Origin: Flavobacteriia bacterium
GTDB lineage: Bacteria > Bacteroidota > Bacteroidia > Flavobacteriales > Schleiferiaceae
NCBI GenBank assembly: GCA_013373425.1
Contig: JABXHW010000024.1
Span: 1-56,412 of the forward strand
Length of the DNA stretch: 56,412 nt
Direction: 5' to 3'
Shown: piece after piece, positions 38,035-47,703 of the stretch
Layout of the letters: the number at the start of each line of letters is the position of its first letter
Numbering within the stretch: the stretch's first letter is position 1
Made by a program: the position numbers and the translations under genes
The notes under the pieces: model-generated
Database searches by the model: none
What the model was told of the DNA's origin: nothing
Seen by the model: the letters and a program-made list of their open reading frames with translations, nothing else

Positions 38035-39249
38035 TCAATGAGAAATCGACAAAAGGTAGATCAGACTGAGAATTGCGAGTGCAAAGAGCCCCGCCTGTGC
38101 CCAGAGCTTCACTCCTCGTCCAGGTCTATGCGATTCAGGAAAGTCCTTTGATACTACAAGTCTGTAGTTCAAGTACCCCACTAATGGAGCCACAACAAGA
38201 GATATCAACATCGCAAGCTGCACAAGTGCTGTCATCTTAGATTGATAGGTCGTTACTAGTAACCACCCTCCTATGCTCACGATGAAAACGGTTAATGCAT
38301 AGGGCATCCCCCACTTCGGGTGTATGGCTTTAACAAGCCGGCCCAAGGTTCTTCCATACCCATCAAACACACTAAGAGTGGTGCTAAACATTGCGGCGGT
38401 AGCGGATAAAACGATGACAATCTTAAAGTTGCTTCCCAACGCCTCTGTATATAAATCGACAAGCGCACCAGTGAAGCCAACGGCCTGATCCGGCAAACCT
38501 TCGTTCTTATTGAACATCAACATCGTTCCTATTCCCAGGAAGAGTAAAGCGGACACTGCCGATAACCAATACCCCAAGTGAAACTCTCGAAGGACCTGCC
38601 GCTTGTTCTTACCAATATCATCCTTGCTCATTTTATCGACGGTCCAGATACTATTCCAAACACTCAAATCCACCGCTGTTGGCATCCATCCTACCAGAGC
38701 CATAGTGAAGGCTAAGTCAAGTTTTCTATCAAAATCTGGAAATGTTTGCCACTCCCAATGAAGTCCTACATCGACTGCAGTTGTTGCAAAAGCAGCTATG
38801 GTCGATAGAAAGAGCAACCCAATAATCACCTTGATGCTCAAGTCGAGAAACTTAAATTTACCGAGCGCTAGCCATATAAAACACAACAGAAACACCCCAG
38901 CGGTTAGAATTCCGAAGCTTCCCTCCCAGCCTATCAAATTCGCGAACAAGCCTGCGGTAACGATAGAAACTGCGCCAGTAACTGTAAATATGGCCACGAG
39001 TGTTACTCCTGCATAAACATAAACAGCCCAAGCACCTAACTTCTTATACCCTTCAATAAGCGACTCCCCCGTTGCATTGGCATACCGAGTGCCGAACTCA
39101 AAAAATGGGAACTTAATGAGATTGGCAATTAAGATGATCCAGATGAAACTCCAACCATAATCCGCTCCTGCTCGAGTGGATTGAACTAAATGAGAAACGC
39201 CAATCGCTGTAGCGGCAAACAAAACACCCGGACCTAGAAACTTTCGCAT
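38035..39249 (-). CDS. Nramp-related membrane transporter lacking canonical metal-site motifs
   Basis: A 404-residue integral membrane protein with about eleven helices and an Nramp-like layout (opening GPGVLFAATAIGVSHLVQS, helix 6 region ALVGWMPTAVDLSVW, later FDGYGRTLGRL). In classical Nramp proteins helix 1 carries DPGN and helix 6 carries MPH as metal ligands. Here these positions read GVSH and MPT, so divalent-metal transport by the known mechanism is doubtful. The substrate is unknown. The nearest promoter-like box, TATCTTTC at 39253-39260, is one mismatch off TAnnTTTG and 3 bp from the ATG. It is separated from the acyl-CoA dehydrogenase by a terminator. Confidence 0.75.
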   Translation of the reverse strand: MRKFLGPGVLFAATAIGVSHLVQSTRAGADYGWSFIWIILIANLIKFPFFEFGTRYANATGESLIEGYKKLGAWAVYVYAGVTLVAIFTVTGAVSIVTAGLFANLIGWEGSFGILTAGVFLLCFIWLALGKFKFLDLSIKVIIGLLFLSTIAAFATTAVDVGLHWEWQTFPDFDRKLDLAFTMALVGWMPTAVDLSVWNSIWTVDKMSKDDIGKNKRQVLREFHLGYWLSAVSALLFLGIGTMLMFNKNEGLPDQAVGFTGALVDLYTEALGSNFKIVIVLSATAAMFSTTLSVFDGYGRTLGRLVKAIHPKWGMPYALTVFIVSIGGWLLVTTYQSKMTALVQLAMLISLVVAPLVGYLNYRLVVSKDFPESHRPGRGVKLWAQAGLFALAILSLIYLLSISH

Positions 39250-39277
39250 CCCGAAAGATAGAACGAGGCATGAAACT

Positions 39278-39307
39278 AAAAAAGCCTCTCGAAATGAATC
39301 GAGAGGC
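39278..39307 (-). terminator. Terminator after the acyl-CoA dehydrogenase gene
   Basis: Stem GCCTCTCGA/TCGAGAGGC (39284-39307) with a T6 run on the minus strand, 26 bp past the dehydrogenase stop and about 29 bp before the transporter ATG. Confidence 0.87.
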
Positions 39308-39332
39308 CTTGATATGATATGAGGCGTAAAAA

Positions 39333-40487
39333 TTACTCCTTCAATAGATTTCTTGAGATGACTAACTTCTGGATTTCAGAAGTCCCTTCCCCAATAGTAC
39401 ACAGCTTGGAATCGCGATAGTACTTCTCAGCAGGATAGTCCTTTGTATACCCATAGCCACCGTGAATCTGAATTCCGTCCGTTGAAACTTCTACAGCTAC
39501 TTCTGAAGCGTAGTATTTCGCCATAGCCGACTCTTGGGTCATTTTCTTGCCGGCATCTTTCAACTCACCCGCATGGCGAGTCATGAGTTCAGCACCGTGG
39601 ATCTTCGTTGCCATATCGGCCAACTTGAAGGCGATAGCTTGAAATCCGCTGATCGGCTTGCCGAATTGCTCGCGCTCTTTTGAGTACGCTCTAGCGGCTT
39701 TGTATGCACCTTTAGCAATACCGATAGAAAGGGCGGCAATTGAAATGCGACCACCATCGAGAATCTTCATAGCCTGGATGAATCCATCACCTACTTCGCC
39801 GAGCACGTTCTCTTTTGGAATGCGACAATTATCAAAGAACAAACATGCCGTTTCAGAGGCACGCATCCCCAACTTATTCTCCTTCTTTCCTCCAGAGAAG
39901 CCTGGAGTGCCTTTTTCAACGACAAAGGCTGTCATACCATGTGAATCTCCTTTCTCACCTGTACGTGCAATTACGACAGCAATGTCACCTGAAATTGCGT
40001 GTGTGATGAAGTTCTTCGATCCATTCAAAACCCACTCATCACCTTCTAGAACAGCTGTGGTTGCCATTCCTCCAGCATCAGATCCAGTGCCGGTTTCTGT
40101 TAAGCCCCAAGCCCCAATATGCTCAGCGGTAGCCAATTTTGGAATCCACTTCTTCTTTTGTTCTTCCGTTCCAAAAGTCAGAATATGATTGGTGCACAAA
40201 CTGTTGTGTGCAGCCACTGAAAGTCCAATTGAACCGCACACTTGTGCGATCTCGTCAATGACTGTGATATATTCTTGATAACCCATTCCAGAACCTCCGA
40301 GTTCTTCGGGAACAAGAACCCCCATGAAGCCTTGCTGGCCCATCATTTTAAAGAGTTCAACAGGAAAAGTTTGGGCTTCGTCCCATTCCATAACATGTGG
40401 ACGAATATGTGTTTCTGCAAAAGAGCGAGCGCTTTCTTTGATAAACTTCAGCGCTTCTTCCTTTTCTGGTGTCAACAACATTTGCAT
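39333..40487 (-). CDS. Acyl-CoA dehydrogenase (short/branched-chain type)
   Basis: FAD enzyme that makes the first alpha,beta double bond in fatty-acid or branched-chain acyl-CoA breakdown. The 384 residues have the helical N-domain ([19 protein letters not shown]), FAD/substrate loop [16 protein letters not shown] near 132-147, [22 protein letters not shown], and the C-terminal [16 protein letters not shown] followed by [11 protein letters not shown], whose Glu is the usual catalytic base. Chain-length preference cannot be read from sequence. It is monocistronic, with a terminator on its 3' side. Confidence 0.93.
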   Translation of the reverse strand: MQMLLTPEKEEALKFIKESARSFAETHIRPHVMEWDEAQTFPVELFKMMGQQGFMGVLVPEELGGSGMGYQEYITVIDEIAQVCGSIGLSVAAHNSLCTNHILTFGTEEQKKKWIPKLATAEHIGAWGLTETGTGSDAGGMATTAVLEGDEWVLNGSKNFITHAISGDIAVVIARTGEKGDSHGMTAFVVEKGTPGFSGGKKENKLGMRASETACLFFDNCRIPKENVLGEVGDGFIQAMKILDGGRISIAALSIGIAKGAYKAARAYSKEREQFGKPISGFQAIAFKLADMATKIHGAELMTRHAGELKDAGKKMTQESAMAKYYASEVAVEVSTDGIQIHGGYGYTKDYPAEKYYRDSKLCTIGEGTSEIQKLVISRNLLKE

Positions 40488-40686
40488 AGCAACGGTTCTA
40501 TTGATTATTTGACTGGGTTTGCGAATGTACTTATTAGTAGCGAATCTCGCCTGTCATTTGACGTATAAGACAAACGGATAATGGCTTTTGTTCACTTCCA
40601 GCCTACAACCTCTAGCTCTCTCGAATATTGTATGATCCTGTCGAGCTAAGATAACTTTAACAACAGGTCAGTTCTGGGACTCCTAC
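40488..40686. other. Intergenic region between porin-like and acyl-CoA dehydrogenase genes
   Basis: No gene or RNA recognised in this space. It must hold the dehydrogenase promoter, but no perfect TAnnTTTG box was found on the minus strand. Confidence 0.4.
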
Positions 40687-40717
40687 AAATAAGAAAGGCG
40701 CCCCAATGGGCGCCTTT
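40687..40717 (-). terminator. Terminator after the porin-like gene
   Basis: Perfect 10-bp stem AAAGGCGCCC/GGGCGCCTTT with loop CAAT (40694-40717), and a T-rich run on the minus strand. It ends the YceI-porin transcript. Confidence 0.88.
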
Positions 40718-40735
40718 CCGACGTTTAACTGAAGT

Positions 40736-42037
40736 CTAAAAAGAAACCACTGCTTCAGCAATCACACCATTAAAGTTTCCTTCGTGGCGGATATCTGTAG
40801 TTGCGAATCCGTCGTACGTTTGATTCACATATCCCACTTTCATCATTACATTGCGAGTGATGAACCAGCCAGCGCTACCTTGTAGTCGAGTAATGGTAAC
40901 ATCATTACCTGCGACTGGACCGTTCACTGTGTTGTATTGAACACCTACGAATACTTGCTCATTCTCCATGAATCGATATACCAAGTCACCTAGAATTTGA
41001 GTGTAGCCTCTGGTTTCAGTTTCACCGGTATTCATTCCGCTTGTCATTTCGTACATACCGAAGAGCTCAAGTCCTCCCCACTTCACAAATGGGTTAATCA
41101 TGATACTTGTTACTTCGTTTCTGAGGTTTGGATTGAAACGACCACTTGTGAAGTTGCTGCTCGCTCTCGCAGAAGTATTCTCCATTGCGAGGTAGAATCT
41201 ACTGCCGGCACGGTCACCTGCATACAATGTGCTGCGGCTACTGTTAGCGGTGTAGATAGATGCTGTCAAGCGTACTCGAGTCATGTCATCCAATTTCTTA
41301 TCGTATCCAATCTTACCCAAGATTGCCGCTCCTCTTGCATCGTTGTTGCTCAAGTTGCCGTTAATTTCACCATTGGTCATACCTACCATGGCTAAGAATC
41401 CACTTGGATGTTGGTAAGTCAAGTCAGCTCCAATCTCGGTTGCGAAGGCATCCATGATTGAGTTACCTACAAATGGGTTGTACAAGCTGTTACCGTTATC
41501 CGTTCTTCTGAAGTGTTGGTCGCCATAGTTGATTTCCATGTGACCCACACGAAGTGTCATGTAATCGTCGAACCAAGAGTTGTCACCTCCAAATGGAAGT
41601 TGGTCAACTTGGATAAATCCGCCTTTTACCCATGCTTCAGGGTGGTGACGAGCAGATAGATAGGTAATCATATTCAATCTGATACCTTGAGCCAATTGCA
41701 CGTCTACATTCAAGTTTGCTGTTGCAAGATTGAATCCAGGAGCAATATCGTAAAGCTCATTTAGGTTCTCAGAGTTTGGATCTGCTGGATCGGCCAATAC
41801 CACATCAGCGTTGTTGCTATGAGAAATGGCTTGGAACTGTTGTGTAAACGCTCCGCCCACACGAACACGGAGTCCTTCAAATTCAGACGCTTCTTCTTTA
41901 GGCGTTTCGAATACATTCAAACCTCTTTGGTCGTACTGTCTGAAGTAATCGATATTCGGTTGTTGAGCTAAGACCACCGTACTAGACAATAGTAGTACAG
42001 CTCCTAGTGTGTTGCGAAAGATGGTGTTTGCTTTCAT
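40736..42037 (-). CDS. Porin-like outer-membrane beta-barrel protein
   Basis: A 433-residue exported protein: signal peptide ending VVLAQQ near 25, then alternating short strands and Gly/Asn-rich turns across the whole length, ending in a Phe (EAVVSF) as in outer-membrane barrels. Segments such as VGHMEINYGDQHFRR and FNLATANLNVDVQLAQG resemble phosphate-selective or OprO-type porins, but the substrate cannot be named. It lies 56 bp after the YceI gene on the same strand and may share its transcript. Confidence 0.72.
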   Translation of the reverse strand: MKANTIFRNTLGAVLLLSSTVVLAQQPNIDYFRQYDQRGLNVFETPKEEASEFEGLRVRVGGAFTQQFQAISHSNNADVVLADPADPNSENLNELYDIAPGFNLATANLNVDVQLAQGIRLNMITYLSARHHPEAWVKGGFIQVDQLPFGGDNSWFDDYMTLRVGHMEINYGDQHFRRTDNGNSLYNPFVGNSIMDAFATEIGADLTYQHPSGFLAMVGMTNGEINGNLSNNDARGAAILGKIGYDKKLDDMTRVRLTASIYTANSSRSTLYAGDRAGSRFYLAMENTSARASSNFTSGRFNPNLRNEVTSIMINPFVKWGGLELFGMYEMTSGMNTGETETRGYTQILGDLVYRFMENEQVFVGVQYNTVNGPVAGNDVTITRLQGSAGWFITRNVMMKVGYVNQTYDGFATTDIRHEGNFNGVIAEAVVSF

Positions 42038-42093
42038 GGCATTAGAGTTAAGGTGATTGAGTGTTACAGTGAATATCCCGTGACTGATTTCGC

Positions 42094-42633
42094 CTACGGG
42101 ATCAAGACGATGTTATACTTAATGTGAACTGTGTTTCCGACTTTCATCGCTCCAAACATGAAGCTTGGTGCGTCCATTCCATGGTCGCTGAACTCTACAG
42201 GGTGACTTCCTTGGATGCGGATGTTTCCATTGCTCAGCTCTCTCATTTCTCCGGTTACAGTAATTTGGCGACGCACGCCATTGATGGTTAAGTTTCCCGT
42301 CATGGTAAGGCGCTGTCCTTGAACAGAAGAATCTGTGATGTTGAAAACAATCTCAGGATGATCCTCAGAATTCAGCGTGGCGTAGATTCTTCGGTTCATC
42401 AATCCATCACCGCTTTCCATACTTTCTACGACAAAGCGGACACGGATGCCATTTAATACGTCGTTCGTGCGTGTACCTTCGAATCGAACATCTTCGACAA
42501 CGGCATTCCAATCATGCACGTTAGAGGTTCCTTCTACTTTCACTTCAGAAGTATTGCTTACGCGCATGTTCTGACCAAAAGCGGGCACTGCGAGTGCAAG
42601 TGCGAGGATAACAGTGGTGATTTGTAGTCTCAT
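42094..42633 (-). CDS. YceI-family periplasmic lipocalin-like protein
   Basis: A 179-residue secreted protein: signal peptide ending PAFGQ, then a beta-barrel with YceI features (EVKVEGTSNVHDWNAVVEDV, MNRRIYATLNSEDHPEIVF, LTMTGNLTINGVRRQITV). YceI proteins bind isoprenoid-type lipids; here the ligand is unknown. The gene diverges from the S1/P1 nuclease. An imperfect -7-like TACTTTAG lies upstream. Confidence 0.88.
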   Translation of the reverse strand: MRLQITTVILALALAVPAFGQNMRVSNTSEVKVEGTSNVHDWNAVVEDVRFEGTRTNDVLNGIRVRFVVESMESGDGLMNRRIYATLNSEDHPEIVFNITDSSVQGQRLTMTGNLTINGVRRQITVTGEMRELSNGNIRIQGSHPVEFSDHGMDAPSFMFGAMKVGNTVHIKYNIVLIP

Positions 42634-42765
42634 AATCGTGGTCTCTTAATTACTGGTACTAAAGTATCCTAGCATGAAGAGGAGGAATATGATGTACATC
42701 AGAGGTGCACATGACTTTTATCATATGGATGAAATGCAGAGATTTGTCCTAAATCAATAAATCAG

Positions 42766-43527
42766 ATGAAAAAGCTCATTACCTACAGTTTACTCTTCGC
42801 CTCTACCCTAGCCTTTGGATGGGGACAGATTGGTCACCGTGTGGTTGGTGAAATTGCATGGAGATATATGACGCCAGAAGCTCGCGCGAATGTTCTCGCT
42901 GTATTAGAAGGTGAATCACCCGCCATGGCGAGTACGTGGATGGACTTTATCAAATCTGATAATCATTACGACCACATGCGTCCATGGCATTATGTAACGA
43001 TACCTGATTCATTGGACTATATGGAAGTCGGTGCACCAGAAGAAGGAGATGCCTATGTGACTATCCTTCGCATCATAGAGGAAATCGAAAGTGGCGAGTT
43101 TCATGGATGGAGCGAACAAGAAGCATTGAAATCACTCATTCACCTTGTTGGAGATGTACATCAGCCACTTCATGTAGGGAATGGAGAAGATCGCGGTGGA
43201 AATGATGTTCGCGTTCAATGGTTTGGAGATGGTTCCAACCTGCATAGAGTTTGGGATTCTGAACTTATCGAAGGTCAACAGCTCAGCTATACAGAATACG
43301 CAGAATGGATTGATCGTGCTGATGCTACACAGGTGGCAGAGTGGCAATCTGCACCGATTCTCCAATGGCTTCAAGAATCCAAGGATATGCGCGAATCGGT
43401 TTATGAAATCGACAACCCAGAGCGTATGGGTTATCGATATAACTTCGATCACATTGAGGAGTTGAATCAAAGACTTCTTCAAGCAGGGGTCCGACTTGCG
43501 TCGATGCTTAACGAACTTTATGGATAA
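42766..43527 (+). CDS. S1/P1-type zinc nuclease
   Basis: Secreted single-strand nuclease/3'-nucleotidase with three zinc ions. The 253 residues have a signal peptide whose cleavage would leave an N-terminal Trp (FA-FG-WGQIGH), as this family requires for zinc binding. Other ligands are in HYDHMRPWHYV near 65-75 and in LIHLVGDVHQPLHVGN followed by DRGGND near 125-150. It probably salvages nucleotides or phosphate from external nucleic acids. Confidence 0.93.
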   Translation: MKKLITYSLLFASTLAFGWGQIGHRVVGEIAWRYMTPEARANVLAVLEGESPAMASTWMDFIKSDNHYDHMRPWHYVTIPDSLDYMEVGAPEEGDAYVTILRIIEEIESGEFHGWSEQEALKSLIHLVGDVHQPLHVGNGEDRGGNDVRVQWFGDGSNLHRVWDSELIEGQQLSYTEYAEWIDRADATQVAEWQSAPILQWLQESKDMRESVYEIDNPERMGYRYNFDHIEELNQRLLQAGVRLASMLNELYG

Positions 43528-43557
43528 AAAAAACCGCCCCGAGCAATCGGGGCGGTT
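43526..43557 (-). terminator. Terminator between convergent S1/P1 nuclease and SprB-repeat genes
   Basis: Perfect 11-bp stem AACCGCCCCGA/TCGGGGCGGTT with a GCAA tetraloop (43532-43557), followed on the minus strand by T8. The plus-strand side lacks a good T run, so it mainly serves the minus-strand gene but may stop both. Confidence 0.88.
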
Positions 43558-43579
43558 CTGTTATATAGCATCGCGAGTA

Positions 43580-46500
43580 TTATTGAATACTCACTCTTTC
43601 TACGTAAACTTCATCACCCGTGATAAAGCGTACCAAATAGATACCGCTCGGCTGTGATGATAGGTCAACTTGAGTTTGATAGTGACCTGCAATCTCATCT
43701 AGGAGACCTTCAGCCATCATTCTTCCACTCATGTCTACAATTTGATATACTACTTCTGTCGCCTCATTTAAGTCGAAGGCCAAAGTGAATACGCCGCTGT
43801 TCGGATTTGGGAATACAGTAAACTCATTTCCAGTCCATCCGCCGGTCTTGTTCGTACAAGGTCCGAGGTAAGAACCAGTAGCCAAATGAGAAGCTACTGC
43901 ATTCGCACTCACACAGATGTTGTGTGCATTTCCAGGGTTTCCTGGAGGAACCTTACAAACCAGCACCTTGTTGCCTTTCTTTCCACATGTAGCATCAATT
44001 ACTGTAATTGTAACCGACTGTGAAGTAATACAACCGTTCGCGTCTGTGATGGTCACAGAATAGTTGGTAGTGATAGTTGGTGATGCACTCACACTCGCTC
44101 CAGAACCACTAGAGAGGGTTCCTGAATTCGACCATGAATATGAGTAAGGAGCAGTACCACCTGATGCACTTGCATCGAGTGTCAGCGACTGTGGTCCGTA
44201 GCCCAAGAAGATCGTATTCACAGCCCCACCAGGATTCACACCAATGGCTGGAGTCACCGAAAGTGAACCGAGAAGTACAGACGGCTCTGTCAAGGTTGCA
44301 CTAGCAGAAGTGGTACATCCATTGGCATCAGTTACAGTTACCGAGTAAGTTCCTGCGCTAAGACCAGAAACATCTTCACTGGTAGCACCATTGCTCCATG
44401 CATATGTATAAGGAGCTGTACCACCTGCAACTGTAATGTCGATTGATCCATCACTTGCGCCATTACAGCTGATGTTATGACCTCCTGCATAGGTAGCAGC
44501 CGAAGCTGAGCTTGTCAACAAATCAGGTTGTGTAATATCGGCATTGAACACTACTGTACACCCGTTAGCATCAGTGATTGTATACACATAAGATGCTGCA
44601 TATGTAGCGCCTGTTAGAGTTACACCCTCACCAAGACCGAGTGCAAGCGCACCGCCATTTTGGTTGTGAACATCGTATGGAGGAGTTCCTCCTGTGATAG
44701 TAATAGATTCCTGGCTTAGTCCGCCGTAACATAGAATTGGAGTAGCAGAATAAACATGGCTAATCGCTGTAGGCTCTCCTACAGTGAAGGATGCTGACTC
44801 CACACATCCGAATGCATCGGTTACTGTAACTGAATAGGTTCCAGCAGCTAATCCGGATAGATCTTCTGTAGTTGCTCCATTCGACCAGGCGTAAGTTGGT
44901 GTTCCGTTGGCACCTGAAACAATAAGATCAATAGATCCACTCGTTCCTCCGTTACACAATGCATCGCTAGCAGAGCCGCTCAATGCCATCACGCATGGAT
45001 TTACAGCAAGTTGATAAGACTGACGAGCAACGACACCATGGTGGTGGTTGATATCTTCAGCCGCTATTTCGATAGTAAATGTTCCTGCATCAGCCAAGCC
45101 TGGAGTACCAGAGATTGAAGCAGTACCATCACCGTTGTCTGTCAATGTCAGGAACGATGGTAGTGGTGAGGTAGCAATAATATCCACGTGATCACCATAG
45201 GCGATATCTTGGTCAGCGACTGTGATGTTATATGCATAGTTCGCACCCACGTTGGTTTGATCTACAGGAGTAGATGTAATAACAGGATCGGTATTGATCA
45301 ACATGCTCACTTCGTGAACCGTTTGCTCACCACCCAAATCTTCAGCGGTAAAGAACACGTGTCTGTGTCCCCAATCTGAAGGAGCAGGTGTCCATGAGAA
45401 GGTTGCACTTGTTGGGTTTGCCCATGCACTAGGAGTTGGAGACATAGAAGCTCCGATGTAGAGCGGAATGTGCATACCCATCATATCTTTTCCTTCAGCT
45501 GATACGATAGAAACCTGATCGGCTGGATCTGGATCCGATGCCTGAACAGTATAGCTAATCGGAGTGCCTGGAGCATATACGTTGTGGATATTCTTCGCCG
45601 GTGTTGGCGGAACATCAAATACAGGCTTCAAAGAAACAAGAATGGTTACCGTGGTATTCGTCTGGTTTCCGAAGTTATCCGTTGCGGTGAAGTTCACGAT
45701 GTTCGCTCCAAAGTTAGATGGACCAGGAGTCCAGCTAAAGCTTGATGCTACAGGCTGACCAGTAGTTGGTAGGGAAGGGTTCATCGATGCTGATCCAGGA
45801 AGACCTGCAGCTGTAAGAGTCACTGTATTACCTGCGTCCGGGTCTGAAGCGAGAACGCTAAAGTTGATGGTCTGGCCCGGACCTGTTTCAATGGTAGAAC
45901 CATTTTGAGGAGTTACCGAGTAATCGAAAACAGGTGGATTGGATGGCTGAACCATTTTAAATACAACGTCCATTAGAATGACATTGGTTCCATCACTGAT
46001 TACGAACGCAGCATTGTAAATCCAGCCCACTCCGAGGCCTCTAGTATCGAAAGAAATCAAACCGCTAGAGGTGATATTCACTTGCGAAGGATTACCAGAA
46101 CCGGTTCCAGATTCACCGTAATTGGTCTCTCTGAAGGTCAATGGATCTCCATCAGGGTCAACCGCAGGAAGCTGGTATGTCGCAGCTGGCGAACCTACCG
46201 GAAGGTTAATTACCGGAGGGAGTGTTGCCGACGGAGGATTGTTGCCAGAACCTATAGTTACCGTGGCAAACTGTCGATAGTTTCTGTCCGCATTGTTCCG
46301 CAGGTTGGAAACACGGCAACAACTATTGAACTCCAAGTTATAGTTACCATTTCCAGGGAGCGTAATGGTATATAACTGCTCACCAATCCAATAGTCATCT
46401 GTTGGATTGAAGGAGGTCATCACCAGTTGATTGACACGATAATTCTGAGCAAAATACGCTCCGGACGATGACCTCACAGTCATTGTACCGAAGTTGTAAT

Positions 46501-46723
46501 TAATCGGGCTACCCACTGGAGTGTACCCCGCTGGAGTTTGTTGGAAAGTCCACCCGCCATAAGACTGGGTCACTTTCACGATAATGGTGCGACCCGTTGG
46601 GTCACTTTGGTCCACACTCCAGCCTATGTACCCACCACGATAGTGAGCGGCATAAACTGTCGAGCATACCAACGAAAGGAAAAGCACAAGCACATTCCTT
46701 TTCAAAGAAGTAAAATTCTTCAT
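43580..46723 (-). CDS. SprB-repeat surface protein with T9SS type A sorting domain
   Basis: A 1047-residue secreted protein: signal peptide ending VYA, AHYRGGYIGW N-terminus, several cadherin/Ig-like modules (~190-560, e.g. DPDGDPLTF, DNFGNQTN), and three SprB-type repeats (~575-840, recurring YAWSNGATxEDLSGLxAGTY and VTVTDAxGC). A PKD-like unit follows, then a type A sorting domain (~965-1047: FTVFPNPNSGVFTL ... GIYLVRF). SprB repeats are known from the Flavobacterium gliding adhesin. Type A signals direct T9SS export and anchoring to anionic LPS. Probably a surface adhesin. The ATG at 46723 was chosen over a TTG at 46765. Confidence 0.87.
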   Translation of the reverse strand: MKNFTSLKRNVLVLFLSLVCSTVYAAHYRGGYIGWSVDQSDPTGRTIIVKVTQSYGGWTFQQTPAGYTPVGSPINYNFGTMTVRSSSGAYFAQNYRVNQLVMTSFNPTDDYWIGEQLYTITLPGNGNYNLEFNSCCRVSNLRNNADRNYRQFATVTIGSGNNPPSATLPPVINLPVGSPAATYQLPAVDPDGDPLTFRETNYGESGTGSGNPSQVNITSSGLISFDTRGLGVGWIYNAAFVISDGTNVILMDVVFKMVQPSNPPVFDYSVTPQNGSTIETGPGQTINFSVLASDPDAGNTVTLTAAGLPGSASMNPSLPTTGQPVASSFSWTPGPSNFGANIVNFTATDNFGNQTNTTVTILVSLKPVFDVPPTPAKNIHNVYAPGTPISYTVQASDPDPADQVSIVSAEGKDMMGMHIPLYIGASMSPTPSAWANPTSATFSWTPAPSDWGHRHVFFTAEDLGGEQTVHEVSMLINTDPVITSTPVDQTNVGANYAYNITVADQDIAYGDHVDIIATSPLPSFLTLTDNGDGTASISGTPGLADAGTFTIEIAAEDINHHHGVVARQSYQLAVNPCVMALSGSASDALCNGGTSGSIDLIVSGANGTPTYAWSNGATTEDLSGLAAGTYSVTVTDAFGCVESASFTVGEPTAISHVYSATPILCYGGLSQESITITGGTPPYDVHNQNGGALALGLGEGVTLTGATYAASYVYTITDANGCTVVFNADITQPDLLTSSASAATYAGGHNISCNGASDGSIDITVAGGTAPYTYAWSNGATSEDVSGLSAGTYSVTVTDANGCTTSASATLTEPSVLLGSLSVTPAIGVNPGGAVNTIFLGYGPQSLTLDASASGGTAPYSYSWSNSGTLSSGSGASVSASPTITTNYSVTITDANGCITSQSVTITVIDATCGKKGNKVLVCKVPPGNPGNAHNICVSANAVASHLATGSYLGPCTNKTGGWTGNEFTVFPNPNSGVFTLAFDLNEATEVVYQIVDMSGRMMAEGLLDEIAGHYQTQVDLSSQPSGIYLVRFITGDEVYVERVSIQ

Positions 46724-46953
46724 GGTTGTTTTCGATTGCCAATAGACAACCAAACCAATCAGCAAGTCGGTAAGTCAGGTCTTGGGAAATAAATACGAAT
46801 TGAAGTTAGGTTGGGTAGTCGATTGTAGGTTAGTTATGCTACCGAAGATAAGAACTTTCATTCTAGTTCCAACATTAAATCTCTGTAAAGCTGTAAGTTA
46901 CGTGGAACTACGTAGTCTTTTCGGACTTTACCTAGGGTCGTTAGATAGTCGGT
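46724..46953. other. Divergent intergenic region, with a 10-bp palindrome
   Basis: No gene seen. It holds the palindrome ACTACGTAGT (about 46907-46916), roughly 38 bp before the ATG at 46954. No perfect -7 box was found for either flanking gene. Confidence 0.3.
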
Positions 46954-47703
46954 ATGAACAGTAATTTTTATACTTTCGAAAATCATAACACCAACACACC
47001 TCTTAGCTACTTGAGCGCGTTAAGTAACATTTCGAAACACAATGATCACTGGGGAGCCGTAATGGGCTACGACTGGATGGTGGAAACCCCTAGCTTGATT
47101 TTTACGGAGATTGATGACAGCGAATCTATTGGCGTCATTGAAGACATCGAGTGTCTTACCAAAGCTCAGAATGGTGCTGAGATCAGAGCATTTTTGTTCA
47201 AGAACAAGCTCATTACCGCTTTCCCTGTTCTGAATTCATCTCACTATACAAACGTAAAGTGCTCGGCCATCTCGGATTGGAATAGTTTTCCCATTGAGCG
47301 CACCGTTCAAGTCACTCTTCCCAATCAATCTATACTCTCTGCTTTCTGTGTAGATTCATGGAACAATAAGTCCACGTATCAGCCTAATGCAGATGTTAAA
47401 CTGGGCTTCTCCGCTTTCCCGTACAGAATGAGTCAGAGTTCCGACGAATTCTCATTGAAGCCTATGGATGAATACGATGATGAGGGAACGAGTTATGAAT
47501 TCTCAGGAGGTCAATTGAGCGATATCGAACCAGCGGAAACCTTCTACCATTTAGGTTGGTTTGCTAATCTAAACTTCCCAGAGGAATCCGATCTTCCTCC
47601 TATTCGAGTTTGGATTCACAAGAAAAACATCGAGGGCACTCCAAATTCTGAAGCTCGTTACAGCGGAACGTTCTGGCTTCAGTGTTCCCTAGAAGCGTTG
47701 TAA
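46954..47703 (+). CDS. Conserved-looking protein of unknown function
   Basis: I do not recognise this 249-residue protein. It has no signal peptide, membrane helix or cofactor motif. It is acidic, rich in Asp, Ser, Asn and aromatic residues, and looks beta-rich in its first half (WMVETPSLIFTEIDD, AEIRAFLFKNKLITAFPV). The ATG at 46954 begins MNSNFYTFENHN. Its 3' end overlaps the convergent REC gene by 25 bp, so transcription of either could interfere with the other. The reading frame is long and has a plausible start, but it is less certain than its neighbours. Confidence 0.65.
   Translation: MNSNFYTFENHNTNTPLSYLSALSNISKHNDHWGAVMGYDWMVETPSLIFTEIDDSESIGVIEDIECLTKAQNGAEIRAFLFKNKLITAFPVLNSSHYTNVKCSAISDWNSFPIERTVQVTLPNQSILSAFCVDSWNNKSTYQPNADVKLGFSAFPYRMSQSSDEFSLKPMDEYDDEGTSYEFSGGQLSDIEPAETFYHLGWFANLNFPEESDLPPIRVWIHKKNIEGTPNSEARYSGTFWLQCSLEAL

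Noticed and set aside
39658-40188. 176-residue plus-strand frame inside the acyl-CoA dehydrogenase gene
   Set aside because: Antisense of a clearly conserved enzyme, Pro/Ser-rich with no family motif.
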